Part shown: one piece after another, positions 52,292 through 61,416 of the stretch
How the letters are laid out: the number at the start of each line of letters is the position of its first letter
Position numbering within the stretch: the stretch's first letter is position 1
Assembly: GCA_013373125.1 (NCBI GenBank)
Contig: JABXIK010000050.1
Coordinates: 1-64,000 of the forward strand
Direction of reading: 5' to 3'
Origin: Gammaproteobacteria bacterium
GTDB taxonomy: Bacteria; Pseudomonadota; Gammaproteobacteria; Pseudomonadales; Oceanobacteraceae
DNA: 64,000 bases
Translations under genes and position numbers: made by a program
The notes under the pieces: model-generated
What the model was told of the DNA's origin: nothing
The model's input: the letters and a program-made list of their open reading frames with translations, nothing else
Database searches by the model: none

Positions 52292-53116
52292 TTACGCTTG
52301 ATTCTGAGAATGTAGGTGAACATCCATTTGCGGAAATGGAATACCAATGCCCGCATCATCTAGTGCTTGTTTAATGGATTGATTTAAATCGAATTTAACC
52401 GTCCAAAAGTCTTCGGTTTTTACCCAAGAGCGAACCGCAAAATTGATGGAGGAATCGGCTAATTCTAAAACCCCAATCGTGAATTTAGGGTCTTTTAAAA
52501 TGAGAGGGTGGTTATCCAATATACGGTGGAAGATTTGCTCGCAAGCTTTCAGGTCGGAATCATAAGCCACGCCAATGACCAGATCGATACGTCGAGTGGG
52601 ATTGGTGGAGTAATTAGTAATGGCACTACCTGTTACCTGTGCATTGGGAACTACAACTTGTTTGTTGTCCGGCGTGGTCATAATGGTGGAGAAAATTTGA
52701 ATTTCTTTTACCACGCCGGCAACTCCAGCGGCTTCAACATAGTCGCCAGCTTTAAATGGGCGAAAACCAGCAATGAGTAATCCAGATGCGAAATTGGAAA
52801 GAGAGCCTTGTAATGCTAACGCAATGGCTAAACCGGCAGCACCTATAATGGTTACAAAGGTGGTGGTTTCAATACCGAGATTACTTAAGCCTGCTATGAC
52901 TACAGCGATCAATAATAAAATACGGGTGAGGCTTTGAACAAACGCACTGATAGCGGAGTCGATGGAGCGTTTAAGCAGTAGATTGCCAATCCATTTTGAA
53001 ATGAGTTTACTGAGTTTAATACCCAGCCAAATAATGAAGAGTGAAACAATAATACGAATACTGTAATCAAGAATCACTGCTTGATGATCCAAGACCAGAT
53101 TTTTAAGAAAATCCAT
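52292..53116 (-). CDS. mscS: Small-conductance mechanosensitive channel MscS
   Basis: 274 residues, near the E. coli length. Three membrane helices; the pore helix region is GAAGLAIALALQGSLSNFASGLLI with alternating Ala/Gly, followed by FRPFKAGDYVE and the cytosolic beta domain (VVVPNAQVTGSAITNYS). It opens on osmotic down-shock. Upstream is a hairpin that may end the purine permease transcript; downstream is the DUF481 gene. Confidence 0.93.
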   Translation of the reverse strand: MDFLKNLVLDHQAVILDYSIRIIVSLFIIWLGIKLSKLISKWIGNLLLKRSIDSAISAFVQSLTRILLLIAVVIAGLSNLGIETTTFVTIIGAAGLAIALALQGSLSNFASGLLIAGFRPFKAGDYVEAAGVAGVVKEIQIFSTIMTTPDNKQVVVPNAQVTGSAITNYSTNPTRRIDLVIGVAYDSDLKACEQIFHRILDNHPLILKDPKFTIGVLELADSSINFAVRSWVKTEDFWTVKFDLNQSIKQALDDAGIGIPFPQMDVHLHSQNQA

Positions 53117-53172
53117 GGTTCTCCTTAGAAGGGTTAAGCTAAGGTGAGATAGATTATTAAGACAAGGTCCTT

Positions 53173-53205
53173 AATGAGGGCCACAAGGAGAAAGTGACCC
53201 TCATT
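53173..53205 (-). terminator. Possible terminator of the NCS2 permease gene
   Basis: A 12-bp stem with one mismatch (AATGAGGGCCAC with GTGACCCTCATT) and a 9-base loop, 23 bases past the permease stop. It lacks a clear T run. Confidence 0.4.
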
Positions 53206-53228
53206 GATAATCTAAAGCACCTTAGGTG

Positions 53229-54521
53229 TTAACCGATAAAAATAAGTTTTGCCAATAGTAACACGGCAATGACCCAAACGCTGGTGTTCAGTTCATGGCG
53301 CTTGCCACCGAGTACTTTAGCCGCTGCATAAGTCACGAAACCTAATGTGATACCGTGTGCAATGGAAAAGGTTAACGGCGTTAACAGTAAAACCACAGCC
53401 ACAGGTGCGGCTTCCGTTAAATCTTCCCACTCGACTTCTTTTAACGTAAACATCATCAAGATGGATACATAAAAGATGGCACCCGCTGTCGCGTATACCG
53501 GAATCATTCCGGCTAAAGGTGCAAAGAAGATGCTCAATAAAAATAATACGCCAACGGTAACCGCAGTCATACCGGTTCGACCACCAGCAGCCACACCCGC
53601 GGCGCTTTCAATATAACTAGTGGTTGTTGACGTACCCAGTGCAGCACCCGCCATAGAGGCAGTACTATCTGCCATCAATGCAGGTCCTAAGCGAGGTACT
53701 TGGCCGTCTTCTTTGGTTAAGCCTGCACGTTGAGTAACCGCAATCAAGGTACCACTGGTATCGAATAGGTCCACAAATAAGAACGCAAATACCACACTTA
53801 GCATGGCAACGTTAAAGGCCGCTGCTATATCCATTTGTAGGAACGTTGGTGCCAAAGATGGTGGTGCAGAAACGATACCATTGTAGTGTACGTCGCCAAG
53901 GATCAATCCGATCACAGTCACCACAAGCACTGCGATCATCACCGCGCCTGGAATATTACGTTGCACTAAACCCACGATGAGGAAGAAGCCTAGAATAGCA
54001 AGGGCTGGAGTTAAGGTATGAATGTCACCCAGCGCCACTAATGTCGCAGGATGATCGACGATCACGCCCGCATTCTTTAATGCAATCAATGCAAGGAAAG
54101 CACCAATACCGGCGGCAATAGCTTTTTTCAATGTGACCGGAATCGCATTGATAATCCATTCACGTAATTTAAACGCACTGATCAAAATGAATACGACACC
54201 ACTTAGGAATACAGCACCCAAAGCGGTTTGCCAGCTGTGGCCCATACCCAGTACAACACCGTAAGTGAAGAATGCGTTTAAGCCCATGCCCGGAGCTAAT
54301 GCCACCGGCAAGTTGGCCCAAAAGCCCATTACAAAACAACCAAACGCAGCGGCTAAACAGGTAGCGACAAATACAGCGCCCTTGTCCATACCGGCATCAG
54401 CAAGCATGGCTGGGTTGACGAAGATGATATATGCCATGGTGAGGTAGGTGGTGATACCTGCCATGATTTCCGTTTTGCTATTCGTGCCGAATTTATTCAG
54501 CTGAAACAGTTTTTCAAGCAT
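53229..54521 (-). CDS. NCS2 purine permease (AzgA/AdeP type)
   Basis: 430 residues with 13-14 hydrophobic segments. MAGITTYLTMAYIIFVNPAMLADAGM and LAPGMGLNAFFTYGVV are the NCS2/AzgA entry motifs; DLFDTSGTLIAV and TSTTTSYIESAAGVAAGGRTGMTA carry the substrate-site residues. It imports adenine or guanine/hypoxanthine with protons. It diverges from a Tsx-like channel gene, which is followed by apt, so a purine salvage role is well supported. The specific base is undecided. Confidence 0.93.
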   Translation of the reverse strand: MLEKLFQLNKFGTNSKTEIMAGITTYLTMAYIIFVNPAMLADAGMDKGAVFVATCLAAAFGCFVMGFWANLPVALAPGMGLNAFFTYGVVLGMGHSWQTALGAVFLSGVVFILISAFKLREWIINAIPVTLKKAIAAGIGAFLALIALKNAGVIVDHPATLVALGDIHTLTPALAILGFFLIVGLVQRNIPGAVMIAVLVVTVIGLILGDVHYNGIVSAPPSLAPTFLQMDIAAAFNVAMLSVVFAFLFVDLFDTSGTLIAVTQRAGLTKEDGQVPRLGPALMADSTASMAGAALGTSTTTSYIESAAGVAAGGRTGMTAVTVGVLFLLSIFFAPLAGMIPVYATAGAIFYVSILMMFTLKEVEWEDLTEAAPVAVVLLLTPLTFSIAHGITLGFVTYAAAKVLGGKRHELNTSVWVIAVLLLAKLIFIG

Positions 54522-54700
54522 GGGTTTGGGCCCCTTATTGTTGGTTTTTTATGCAAGCACACTGAATATAACCCTAAATATAGGCATATATCTATTTTAA
54601 GCACTTGAATATGGACTAATATACTGTGTAGGATTCGAAATTATACCTAATTCTGACCAAAAGGTTAGTTTTCTACCGACCCTTCTATGGAGAGCCCCCT

Positions 54701-55408
54701 ATGAAGAAATTAACACTTGGCTTGTTATTACTAGCTTCTAGTCTAGTTAATGCCGAAACATTTTTTAAAGATCAAAGTTTGTCTTTACTGCAAGGCAGTG
54801 ACTACGAACTAGGTGATAACGAGCGTACCGTTATGACTTATGAATATTTCAGTGTGCATAACTGGGGTGATGTATTTGCGTTTGTCGATCGTTTGCACAG
54901 TATGAACAATGGAGATCGTGAAACTTACATTGAAGTAAGTCCGAATTTTAATCTTGCAACGTTTGAAGGTGGTTTTGTAAACAGTGTTAAAGTAGCCACT
55001 ACTTGGGAAATGAGTGAATTTGCAGATAACCTATTAGTCGGTCTAGGCGCTGGCTTTAATCTGCCGGGCTTTGCATATTTTAATGCAAGTGTTTATCAGC
55101 GTATGAATGATTTTGGCGCAGATAATCAACAGCTGACTTTAACTTGGGGTTTACCATTTAACATTGCTGGCCAAGACTTCATGTTCGATGGCTTCATGGA
55201 TCATGAAACTGAAGCGTCAAATGGTTTTGGTGGTGAGAAGGTATCGAGCACTAACTTTACTCCTCAACTTAAGTGGGATATTTCAAAGTTAGTGGGTTAT
55301 GACAATAAGCTTTATGTGGGCGTTGAATACGTCATGTGGACTAACAAGTTCCATAATGATGGTGTTGATGAAGAGAACGCCAATCTTCTAATCAAAGCCC
55401 ACTTTTAA
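54701..55408 (+). CDS. Tsx-like nucleoside/nucleobase outer-membrane channel
   Basis: 235 residues with a signal peptide (LVNAE). [39 protein letters not shown] resembles the Tsx/DUF5020 family, with acidic and aromatic residues near the N-terminus, and the last residue is Phe. It is predicted as a 12-strand barrel for purine nucleosides or bases. It diverges from a purine permease and precedes apt across a strong terminator. Confidence 0.85.
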   Translation: MKKLTLGLLLLASSLVNAETFFKDQSLSLLQGSDYELGDNERTVMTYEYFSVHNWGDVFAFVDRLHSMNNGDRETYIEVSPNFNLATFEGGFVNSVKVATTWEMSEFADNLLVGLGAGFNLPGFAYFNASVYQRMNDFGADNQQLTLTWGLPFNIAGQDFMFDGFMDHETEASNGFGGEKVSSTNFTPQLKWDISKLVGYDNKLYVGVEYVMWTNKFHNDGVDEENANLLIKAHF

Positions 55409-55416
55409 TAAATACA

Positions 55417-55454
55417 AAAAAGCAGGTGAAGCGTACGCTTCACCTGCTTTTTTT
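55417..55454 (+). terminator. Terminator of the Tsx-like gene
   Basis: A perfect 15-bp stem (AAAAGCAGGTGAAGC with its complement, loop GTAC) and a T run, just after the stop. Confidence 0.9.
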
Positions 55455-55509
55455 ATGTCAACGTATCAAGTCGAAAGACTTCAGCAGTTCGTTAAAATTG
55501 GAAATTTCC

Positions 55510-56052
55510 ATGTCCGTTTATCAAGATGAAATTAAGAATGCCGTGCGTACGGTGGAAAACTGGCCAGAGCCAGGAGTCATGTTTCGTGACATCATGCCGT
55601 TACTGCAAAATAAGCAGGTGTTCCGTAAATTAATCGATAGCTTTGTACATCGTTACCAAGGTATGAAATTGGATGCAGTGGCTGCCATTGATGCCCGTGG
55701 TTTTATTTTGGGTGCCCCATTAGCCTATGAGCTGGGTTTGTCTTTGGTGCCTGTGCGTAAAAAGGGCAAATTACCGTTTGAGACGGTTTGTCAGAGTTAT
55801 GACCTGGAATACGGCAGTGCGGAAATTGAGTTGCACACAGATGCGTTTAAACCAGGTGATAATGTCTTGGTAATGGATGACCTAATTGCTACAGGCGGTA
55901 CCATGTTGGCGGCGTGTGAATTGGTTAAAAAGTTAGGCGCAAATGTCGTGGAAGTGGCTGCTATTATTGATCTGCCGGATCTAAAAGGCAGCGAGAAAAT
56001 CAAAGCAGCGGGTTTTGATGTGTATGCCATCTGTGAGTTTGATGGTCACTAA
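55510..56052 (+). CDS. apt: Adenine phosphoribosyltransferase
   Basis: 180 residues from ATG 55510 ([15 protein letters not shown]); upstream in-frame codons lie within the terminator and are not conserved. The phosphoribosyl-pyrophosphate site is [14 protein letters not shown], and [15 protein letters not shown] and [11 protein letters not shown] are typical of Apt. It makes AMP from adenine and PRPP, completing the purine uptake set with the adjacent permease and channel. Confidence 0.96.
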   Translation: MSVYQDEIKNAVRTVENWPEPGVMFRDIMPLLQNKQVFRKLIDSFVHRYQGMKLDAVAAIDARGFILGAPLAYELGLSLVPVRKKGKLPFETVCQSYDLEYGSAEIELHTDAFKPGDNVLVMDDLIATGGTMLAACELVKKLGANVVEVAAIIDLPDLKGSEKIKAAGFDVYAICEFDGH

Positions 56053-56080
56053 TTAGTGGTGATTATGCGCTAATAAAAAA

Positions 56081-56100
56081 AGCCCAGAATCATCTGGGCT
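56081..56100. terminator. Terminator between apt and chrR
   Basis: An 8-bp stem (AGCCCAGA with TCTGGGCT, 4-base loop) between an A run and CTTTT. Both convergent genes can use it. Confidence 0.85.
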
Positions 56101-56110
56101 CTTTTATGCG

Positions 56111-56746
56111 TTAGCGTAAGAAAGGATTGAGCATGCGTCCAAAGAAGCCGGTAAACTTCAACGGGGCATCCATTACCGCAAAGCAAATACAGTCGGCATC
56201 TTTGCTGGCTTTGGGTTGATGTAGGGTATCTGTATCAGCCAAGATAAAGTCCCCTTCTTTGTAATCTCCCGCTTCATCAGAGAATTGACCTGATAACACC
56301 AAGGTGAACTCGTTACCTTTGTGGGTGTGAATCGGCAACTCTTTACCCGCAGCAATTTTGTAGAATTTTGCCGTATAGCGTTCATCGCTAAAGGGCAGTG
56401 TAAATTCTTTGATGTTACGAGATATTCCGCTCCATGGCAGGGTGTCAAAATACCCAGGAATGAAGCGGCGCAATGGGCGCGGTAAACGAATGTCGCCACT
56501 GCTTTCCACCTCTTTAGGTGGGGCGTCCTTGAGCTTATTTAATAGCGAGTCTAGAAAGCCATTACTGAATTTCACTTCTTTGGAGGCATCCAATAATTCT
56601 CCGCCCAGCTGCTCGAACACCTGAGTGCGCTTACGACATTCACTGCAGGACTCAAGGTGGCAAGCCACCAAAACACCGAGGGCATCGTGTTTTTGCCCTG
56701 CTGTGAACTGCATTAAAAGTTCGTCAGAAGGATGATAATTAGCCAT
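56111..56746 (-). CDS. chrR: Anti-sigma factor ChrR (cupin, zinc-binding)
   Basis: 211 residues in two domains. The N-terminal anti-sigma domain has the zinc ligands His5, His30, Cys34 and Cys37 (HxxxCxxC). The C-terminal cupin keeps His140, His142, Glu146 and His176, which match, one residue offset, the ligands of Rhodobacter ChrR. The family holds RpoE inactive until singlet oxygen or organic hydroperoxide releases it. The start lies 34 bases inside the sigma-factor gene, so the pair is co-translated. The operon ends at the apt terminator. Confidence 0.93.
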   Translation of the reverse strand: MANYHPSDELLMQFTAGQKHDALGVLVACHLESCSECRKRTQVFEQLGGELLDASKEVKFSNGFLDSLLNKLKDAPPKEVESSGDIRLPRPLRRFIPGYFDTLPWSGISRNIKEFTLPFSDERYTAKFYKIAAGKELPIHTHKGNEFTLVLSGQFSDEAGDYKEGDFILADTDTLHQPKASKDADCICFAVMDAPLKFTGFFGRMLNPFLR

Positions 56747-57327
56747 GTCATCTGCTCTTGTGCCAAGGTGTCTAGCTTTTTCATGGCCAGACGGAGCCTT
56801 GATTTAATGGTACCCAAGGGTAGATCCAGCTCATTCGCAATTTCGCTGTGGGATTTACCTTCGAAATACACCTTGTAAACAATCTGGCGCTGCTCTTCTG
56901 GCAGGCCGTGTAATAATGTACGTGCGATCTTGCCTTCTAGATCACGTGCTACATCAGTTTCTAAATCTTCACCTTCAGGTTCTGGCCACAGGTCATCGGA
57001 TAAAACCACGTCATACTTGGTTTTACGGGCCATATCGATGCGCTTATTACGCACTATGGTGTAAAGCCAAGTGGTGGCTGAGGCGGTTTTAGGGTTGAAC
57101 TGGTGGGCTTTTCGCCAGACCGTGAGCATGCACTCTTGAACAATATCCTCAGCTTCTCCGTCTAGTGCGCCACAGCGTATAGCATAGGCTTTTAGCTTGG
57201 CACCTATTTGTTCGAAGAGCTCTATGAAAGCTTGTTGGTCTTGGTTGTTGGCAATCCTGATGATGAGATCATCTAAAGGCCGCAGCGTGTTCGAATTTTG
57301 CGAGCTCAAGTTTCGATCCCTTAACAT
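56713..57327 (-). CDS. rpoE: ECF sigma factor RpoE (ChrR-partnered, ECF11 type)
   Basis: 204 residues. Region 2 (about 25-95) contains DIVQECMLTVWRKAHQFNP and ATTWLYTIVRNKRIDMARK. Region 4 (about 135-190) contains LPEEQRQIVYKVYFEGKSHSEIANELDLPLGTIKSRLRLAMKKL, the -35-reading helix-turn-helix. Its C-terminal bases overlap the chrR start by 34. With ChrR it forms a photo-oxidative stress switch. The likely target is the divergent photolyase/lipid operon, whose promoter fits the known consensus. The ribosome site before the ATG is weak. Confidence 0.93.
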   Translation of the reverse strand: MLRDRNLSSQNSNTLRPLDDLIIRIANNQDQQAFIELFEQIGAKLKAYAIRCGALDGEAEDIVQECMLTVWRKAHQFNPKTASATTWLYTIVRNKRIDMARKTKYDVVLSDDLWPEPEGEDLETDVARDLEGKIARTLLHGLPEEQRQIVYKVYFEGKSHSEIANELDLPLGTIKSRLRLAMKKLDTLAQEQMTWLIIILLTNF

Positions 57328-57422
57328 TCTGAAATGTCACAAAATAATGGCCAATAACTTAAAGGAATGGCGCTAAAGGGTAAAGGGTTAATTGTTTAAT
57401 TCACAAATTCTAAAGCGATAAG

Positions 57423-57452
57423 TGATCCGTGTCAGACCTTATCACGTAGACC
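57423..57452 (+). promoter_or_regulatory. RpoE (ChrR-type) promoter
   Basis: TGATCC (57423-57428), 18 bases, TAGACC (57447-57452). The Rhodobacter RpoE consensus is TGATCC with a TAAGA-like -10 about 18 bases on. It ends 26 bases before the first ATG of the operon, directly opposite the rpoE-chrR operon. Confidence 0.75.
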
Positions 57453-57478
57453 GTGTAATTATGATGCTAGGATAAATT

Positions 57479-58480
57479 ATGATTGCTGCGGATGTTTTGG
57501 TCATAGGTGCCGGCATTTCAGGGTTAACCATTGCAAGTGCATTACACAAGCAAGGTAAAACCATTCTATGCGTAGAAAAAGCTCGTGGCAGTGGAGGTCG
57601 TTTATCTTCCAAGCGTCAGCCTGTGGGTGATGATTATGTGCAGTTTGACCTTGGTTGCACTGCGTTTACGGCACGCACGCCTAAATTCAAACAACAGGTC
57701 AGTGCATGGTGTGACGCTGGTGCGATTACCACATGGGTAAATCACAATGACGAACACTGGTATGTGGGTACGCCAAGAAGCTCAAGCATTACACGCCTTT
57801 TAGCGAATGAATTACCCGTGCAATTCAGTACGCGAGTTACGCGTCTAGAGAGACATCATTCACAGTGGGCCGTGTATATTGAGGGTCATAATTCGCAGCA
57901 ATGCTATGCCTTGGTAGATGACGTGATTATTAGTGCGCCTGCGCCACAATGCTATGCGTTATTGCCTAGCGACCATGCGTTAAAAAGTCGATTGGGTTAT
58001 GTGACTATGGGTGCGCAGTGGGTGATTATGCTGGCATTAAAAGATGCGCTGAATATAAATGATTTTTGTGTTTCACCAAATGACGTCATTGCCAGCATTA
58101 GCTATGAAAACAGCAAACCAAATCGTCAACAAGGCAATGATTTACATGTTTATTGTCTACAGGCCAGCGTCGATTGGAGTAATGCAAGGATGGATTATTC
58201 GAAAGATAAAATCTTGATGGAGCTAACAAACGCATTTGCGGAATTCACTCAGCAAGCGTTATATGTAGAGCAAGATTATTGTCATCGTTGGCTGTATGCA
58301 CAAGGCAATGAAAATGGATACGAAGCGGCGGGATTTTTAACAAGTACGGATGGCATCCATATTTGTGGTGATTATCTTGTAGAAGACCTTGGAATGCATG
58401 GTGTTGAAGCGGCTTATTTCAGTGCCATGGCATTGACTGATTACTTATCACTGCCGGTCTTGAAGCAGAAGAGTGTTTAA
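57479..58480 (+). CDS. FAD-dependent oxidoreductase, renalase-like (COG3380)
   Basis: 333 residues. The Rossmann motif VIGAGISGLTIAS (8-20) and EKARGSGGRLSSKR are the FAD site. Near the C-terminus HICGDYLVEDLGMHGVEAAYFSAMAL contacts flavin. The COG3380 proteins are NAD(P)H- or amine-oxidising flavoenzymes of unclear substrate and recur in RpoE-ChrR regulons together with photolyase. First gene of the operon, an AGGA site before the ATG, stop one base before the next ATG. Confidence 0.85.
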   Translation: MIAADVLVIGAGISGLTIASALHKQGKTILCVEKARGSGGRLSSKRQPVGDDYVQFDLGCTAFTARTPKFKQQVSAWCDAGAITTWVNHNDEHWYVGTPRSSSITRLLANELPVQFSTRVTRLERHHSQWAVYIEGHNSQQCYALVDDVIISAPAPQCYALLPSDHALKSRLGYVTMGAQWVIMLALKDALNINDFCVSPNDVIASISYENSKPNRQQGNDLHVYCLQASVDWSNARMDYSKDKILMELTNAFAEFTQQALYVEQDYCHRWLYAQGNENGYEAAGFLTSTDGIHICGDYLVEDLGMHGVEAAYFSAMALTDYLSLPVLKQKSV

Positions 58481-58481
58481 T

Positions 58482-59945
58482 ATGAATGTAATGTGGTTTC
58501 GCAGTGACCTGCGTGTTCATGACAACCCTGCTTTGTATCATGCGATGCAACAAGGCGATACGTTAGCAGTGTATTTTGCGCCAATTGAACAATGGCAGCG
58601 ACACAACCTTGCCACTGTTAAGCAAGATTTAATTTTAAGGCAGGTTTTACTTTTACAAAAACAATTAGCTGAGCTCAATGTGCCTCTGATGGTATTGGCT
58701 GAAACTGATTTTGATAACCTAGCGATAAACCTTAGTAACTGGGTAGCTGAAAATAATATTCATCATGTGTTTTTCAATCACGAATACGAATGGAATGAGG
58801 ATCAATTAACTCAGTTGGTGTGCGCAAAGCTCAGCGCTAAAGGCGTAAAAACGTCGGCATATCATGATCAATGTATGATAGCTCCAGGTGATATTCGCAA
58901 TAAGCAAGGTGGATTTTATAAGGTGTTTACGGCATTTAAGAATGCTTACTTTGCCGATATGCATGAGAAATCGAGACCCTTGTATCCCAAACCGCAAAAA
59001 CAAAATAAATTAAATATTGCATCTGATGTATCTGTGGTTGATGAATCAATTCAACAAGTTACTAAAGAGGTTAGTGCGCAGCAATTACAAGTTTGGCGTG
59101 AACTTTGGATTGCAGGTGAGAATCTGGCTCTTGAACAATTAGATTCATTTATTGAAGATGGTATTGATCATTACCATGAGACTCGTGATATTCCAAGTAT
59201 CGAAGGTACCTCAAAACTCTCTATGTACTTGGCTATTGGTGCCATATCTACTCGTCAATGTTTTCAAGGGGCGGTATCAAAACCCAATGGATTAGATAAT
59301 ACTGGGTGTAAAACTTGGGCAGTTGAATTGATTTGGCGGGATTTTTATCGACATCTAATGGCGGCGTTTCCAGAAATTTGTCGCTATAAACCTTTTAAAG
59401 CACATACGGACCAATTACCGTGGAAGCAGGATGATGGATTATTTAAGGCTTGGTGTGAAGGTAAAACCGGTTTTCCTATTGTGGATGCGGCCATGCAGCA
59501 ACTGAATCAAACAGGCTGGATGCACAACCGTTTACGCATGGTAACAGCCATGTTTTTAACCAAACATTTATTTGTAGATTGGCGCTTGGGTGAACAATAT
59601 TTTATGTCGAAATTAGTCGATGGGGATTTAGCATCCAACAACGGCGGTTGGCAGTGGTCCGCATCCACAGGTGTGGATGCAGTGCCGTACTTCAGGATTT
59701 TTAATCCAACACGACAATCACAGCGTTTTGATGAAAATGGCTATTTTATTCGACGCTATTTACCTCAGCTTGCCAAATTAGATGATAAATCCATTCATCA
59801 GCCTAATGCACTGCAAGCTAAGCAATGTGGATATCCATTGCCGATTGTGGATCATAAAACATCGGTTGCTGAAACCAAGACGCATTTTAAACAATTAAGT
59901 GAACGTGAAACGGATCCACTTTTTAGGGAGTACGGTTTGTCATGA
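58482..59945 (+). CDS. phrB: Deoxyribodipyrimidine photolyase
   Basis: 487 residues from ATG 58482 (MNVMWFRSDLRVHDN); an earlier GTG at 58473 lies inside the previous gene. An N-terminal antenna domain is followed by the FAD domain: WAVELIWRDFYRHLMAAFP, then GFPIVDAAMQQLNQTGWMHNRLRMVTAMFLTKHLFVDWRLGE and WQWSASTGVDAVPYFRIFNP, which binds FAD and carries the electron-transfer tryptophans. It repairs UV-induced cyclobutane dimers with blue light. Its stop overlaps the desaturase ATG. Confidence 0.95.
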   Translation: MNVMWFRSDLRVHDNPALYHAMQQGDTLAVYFAPIEQWQRHNLATVKQDLILRQVLLLQKQLAELNVPLMVLAETDFDNLAINLSNWVAENNIHHVFFNHEYEWNEDQLTQLVCAKLSAKGVKTSAYHDQCMIAPGDIRNKQGGFYKVFTAFKNAYFADMHEKSRPLYPKPQKQNKLNIASDVSVVDESIQQVTKEVSAQQLQVWRELWIAGENLALEQLDSFIEDGIDHYHETRDIPSIEGTSKLSMYLAIGAISTRQCFQGAVSKPNGLDNTGCKTWAVELIWRDFYRHLMAAFPEICRYKPFKAHTDQLPWKQDDGLFKAWCEGKTGFPIVDAAMQQLNQTGWMHNRLRMVTAMFLTKHLFVDWRLGEQYFMSKLVDGDLASNNGGWQWSASTGVDAVPYFRIFNPTRQSQRFDENGYFIRRYLPQLAKLDDKSIHQPNALQAKQCGYPLPIVDHKTSVAETKTHFKQLSERETDPLFREYGLS

Positions 59946-60931
59946 TGCCTTCGCTCATTTCAAAACAAACAGGGCAAAGTATTTGGCGTAATATCATTCG
60001 CTGGGTGGATGCTGAAGCACAAGTGGGCCCCGACGTTGATGAACAGTCTCGCCACATTAATTGGGTGCGATGCATACCTTTCTTTTTTGTGCATGCTATG
60101 TGTTTTGGTGTGGTTTGGGTTGGCGTGAGTCCTGTAGCCGTTGCAGTATGCCTGTTTTTATTTTGGTTAAGAATGTTTGCAATTACGGCTTTTTATCATC
60201 GCTATTTCTCCCATCGCAGTTTTAAAACCAATCGTTTTTGGCAGTTTGTATTTGCTTTTATTGGCAATAGTTCAGCGCAAAGAGGACCGTTGTGGTGGGC
60301 AAGTCATCATAGGAAGCATCATAAGCATAGTGATGAAGATGACGATCTACATTCTCCGGTCAAGCATGGGTTCTGGTGGTCTCATATGGGATGGTTTATT
60401 TGTGAGGCTGCGTTTAAAACCGATTATTCCGTCATAAAAGATTGGGCAAAATATCCAGAACTCAGGTTTTTGAATCGTTTTGACATCATTGCTCCCGCGG
60501 TCTTGGCTGCTCTTACGTTCTTGCTGGGTGAGCTATTGGCTTATGTTGCGCCTTCACTACAAACTAATGGCTTGCAAATGCTTATCTGGGGGTTTTTCAT
60601 CTCCACTGTGATCTTGTTTCATGCCACTTTTACTATTAATTCACTCGGTCATATCTACGGTAGTCGTCGCTTTAAAACCAGAGATCATTCGCGTAATAAC
60701 CCGTGGTTGGCGTTTATTACATTGGGCGAAGGTTGGCATAACAATCATCATCGTTTTGCGACATCTGCTCGCCAAGGTTTTTATTGGTGGGAGTTGGATA
60801 TTTCGTACTACACACTCAAAGTATTAAGTTGGATGGGAATTGTACGTGATCTAAATCCTGTGCCCAGACGTATTTTGCAAGAAGGTAAATCAGCAAATAC
60901 AGCGTCTACACATGCAAAGGGGGAATTATGA
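59942..60931 (+). CDS. Fatty acid desaturase, delta-9 (acyl-CoA/acyl-lipid) type
   Basis: 329 residues starting at ATG 59942 (an ATG-ATG pair). The three His boxes are HRYFSH, HRKHH and HNNHH (in GEGWHNNHHR), the arrangement of stearoyl-CoA-type desaturases, with about four membrane helices. It inserts a double bond in a fatty acyl chain using two irons and O2. It overlaps phrB by four bases and the next gene by four (ATGA). Its place within a singlet-oxygen operon with a cyclopropane-type methylase suggests action on membrane acyl chains. Confidence 0.9.
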   Translation: MMPSLISKQTGQSIWRNIIRWVDAEAQVGPDVDEQSRHINWVRCIPFFFVHAMCFGVVWVGVSPVAVAVCLFLFWLRMFAITAFYHRYFSHRSFKTNRFWQFVFAFIGNSSAQRGPLWWASHHRKHHKHSDEDDDLHSPVKHGFWWSHMGWFICEAAFKTDYSVIKDWAKYPELRFLNRFDIIAPAVLAALTFLLGELLAYVAPSLQTNGLQMLIWGFFISTVILFHATFTINSLGHIYGSRRFKTRDHSRNNPWLAFITLGEGWHNNHHRFATSARQGFYWWELDISYYTLKVLSWMGIVRDLNPVPRRILQEGKSANTASTHAKGEL

Positions 60932-61401
60932 ATATTGTACATGAAAGCAATCGCTCCCTTGACCAAGCGCAAACCGTAGTGGATACATTTAAGCTGCTCT
61001 ATAACACGCTAAATCGCGACACCATTCAAAGTGGCCTGATTGATCAGGTGTATGCGGATAACATGATGTTTATAGATTGCTTCCATCGGATAAATGGTTT
61101 GGATAACTTTACTAAATACTGCGATTCTATTTATGAAAATGTGCAACATTGCCAGTTTGAATTTCATGAGGAGTTTGTTCGCGAAGACGCGGCCATGCTT
61201 ACTTGGACCATGGAGTGCATTCACCCAAGATTAAACAAAGGGAAAGCCATTTATGTGAATGGCAGCTCCCATATTAAATTTCATGAAAAGGTTTTTTACC
61301 ATCAAGATTACGTGGATGGTGGTGCGCTATTGTATGAGCATGTACCTGTGTTAGGCCGGGTGATTGCTTTCTTAAAAAAACGCATGAGTGCTAGTCATTA
61401 A
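60928..61401 (+). CDS. SnoaL/NTF2-like protein
   Basis: 157 residues. A single NTF2-like cone fold: LYNTLNRDTIQSGLIDQVYADNMMFIDCFHRINGLDNFTKYCDSIYENV, then FVREDAAMLTWTMECIHPRLNKGKAIYVNGSSHIKF. No signal peptide. Such proteins are isomerases, hydratases or scaffolds. Analogous SnoaL-like genes accompany FAD enzymes and DUF1365 in RpoE-ChrR operons. Start overlaps the desaturase stop (ATGA). The precise reaction is unknown. Confidence 0.8.
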   Translation: MNIVHESNRSLDQAQTVVDTFKLLYNTLNRDTIQSGLIDQVYADNMMFIDCFHRINGLDNFTKYCDSIYENVQHCQFEFHEEFVREDAAMLTWTMECIHPRLNKGKAIYVNGSSHIKFHEKVFYHQDYVDGGALLYEHVPVLGRVIAFLKKRMSASH

Positions 61402-61416
61402 AGATAGGAAAGTAAC

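Noticed and set aside
54522..54700. Purine riboswitch between the NCS2 permease and Tsx-like genes
   Set aside because: Both strands were read; neither has the conserved three-way-junction core. A TTTTCTACC stretch on the plus strand lacks the rest of the motif.
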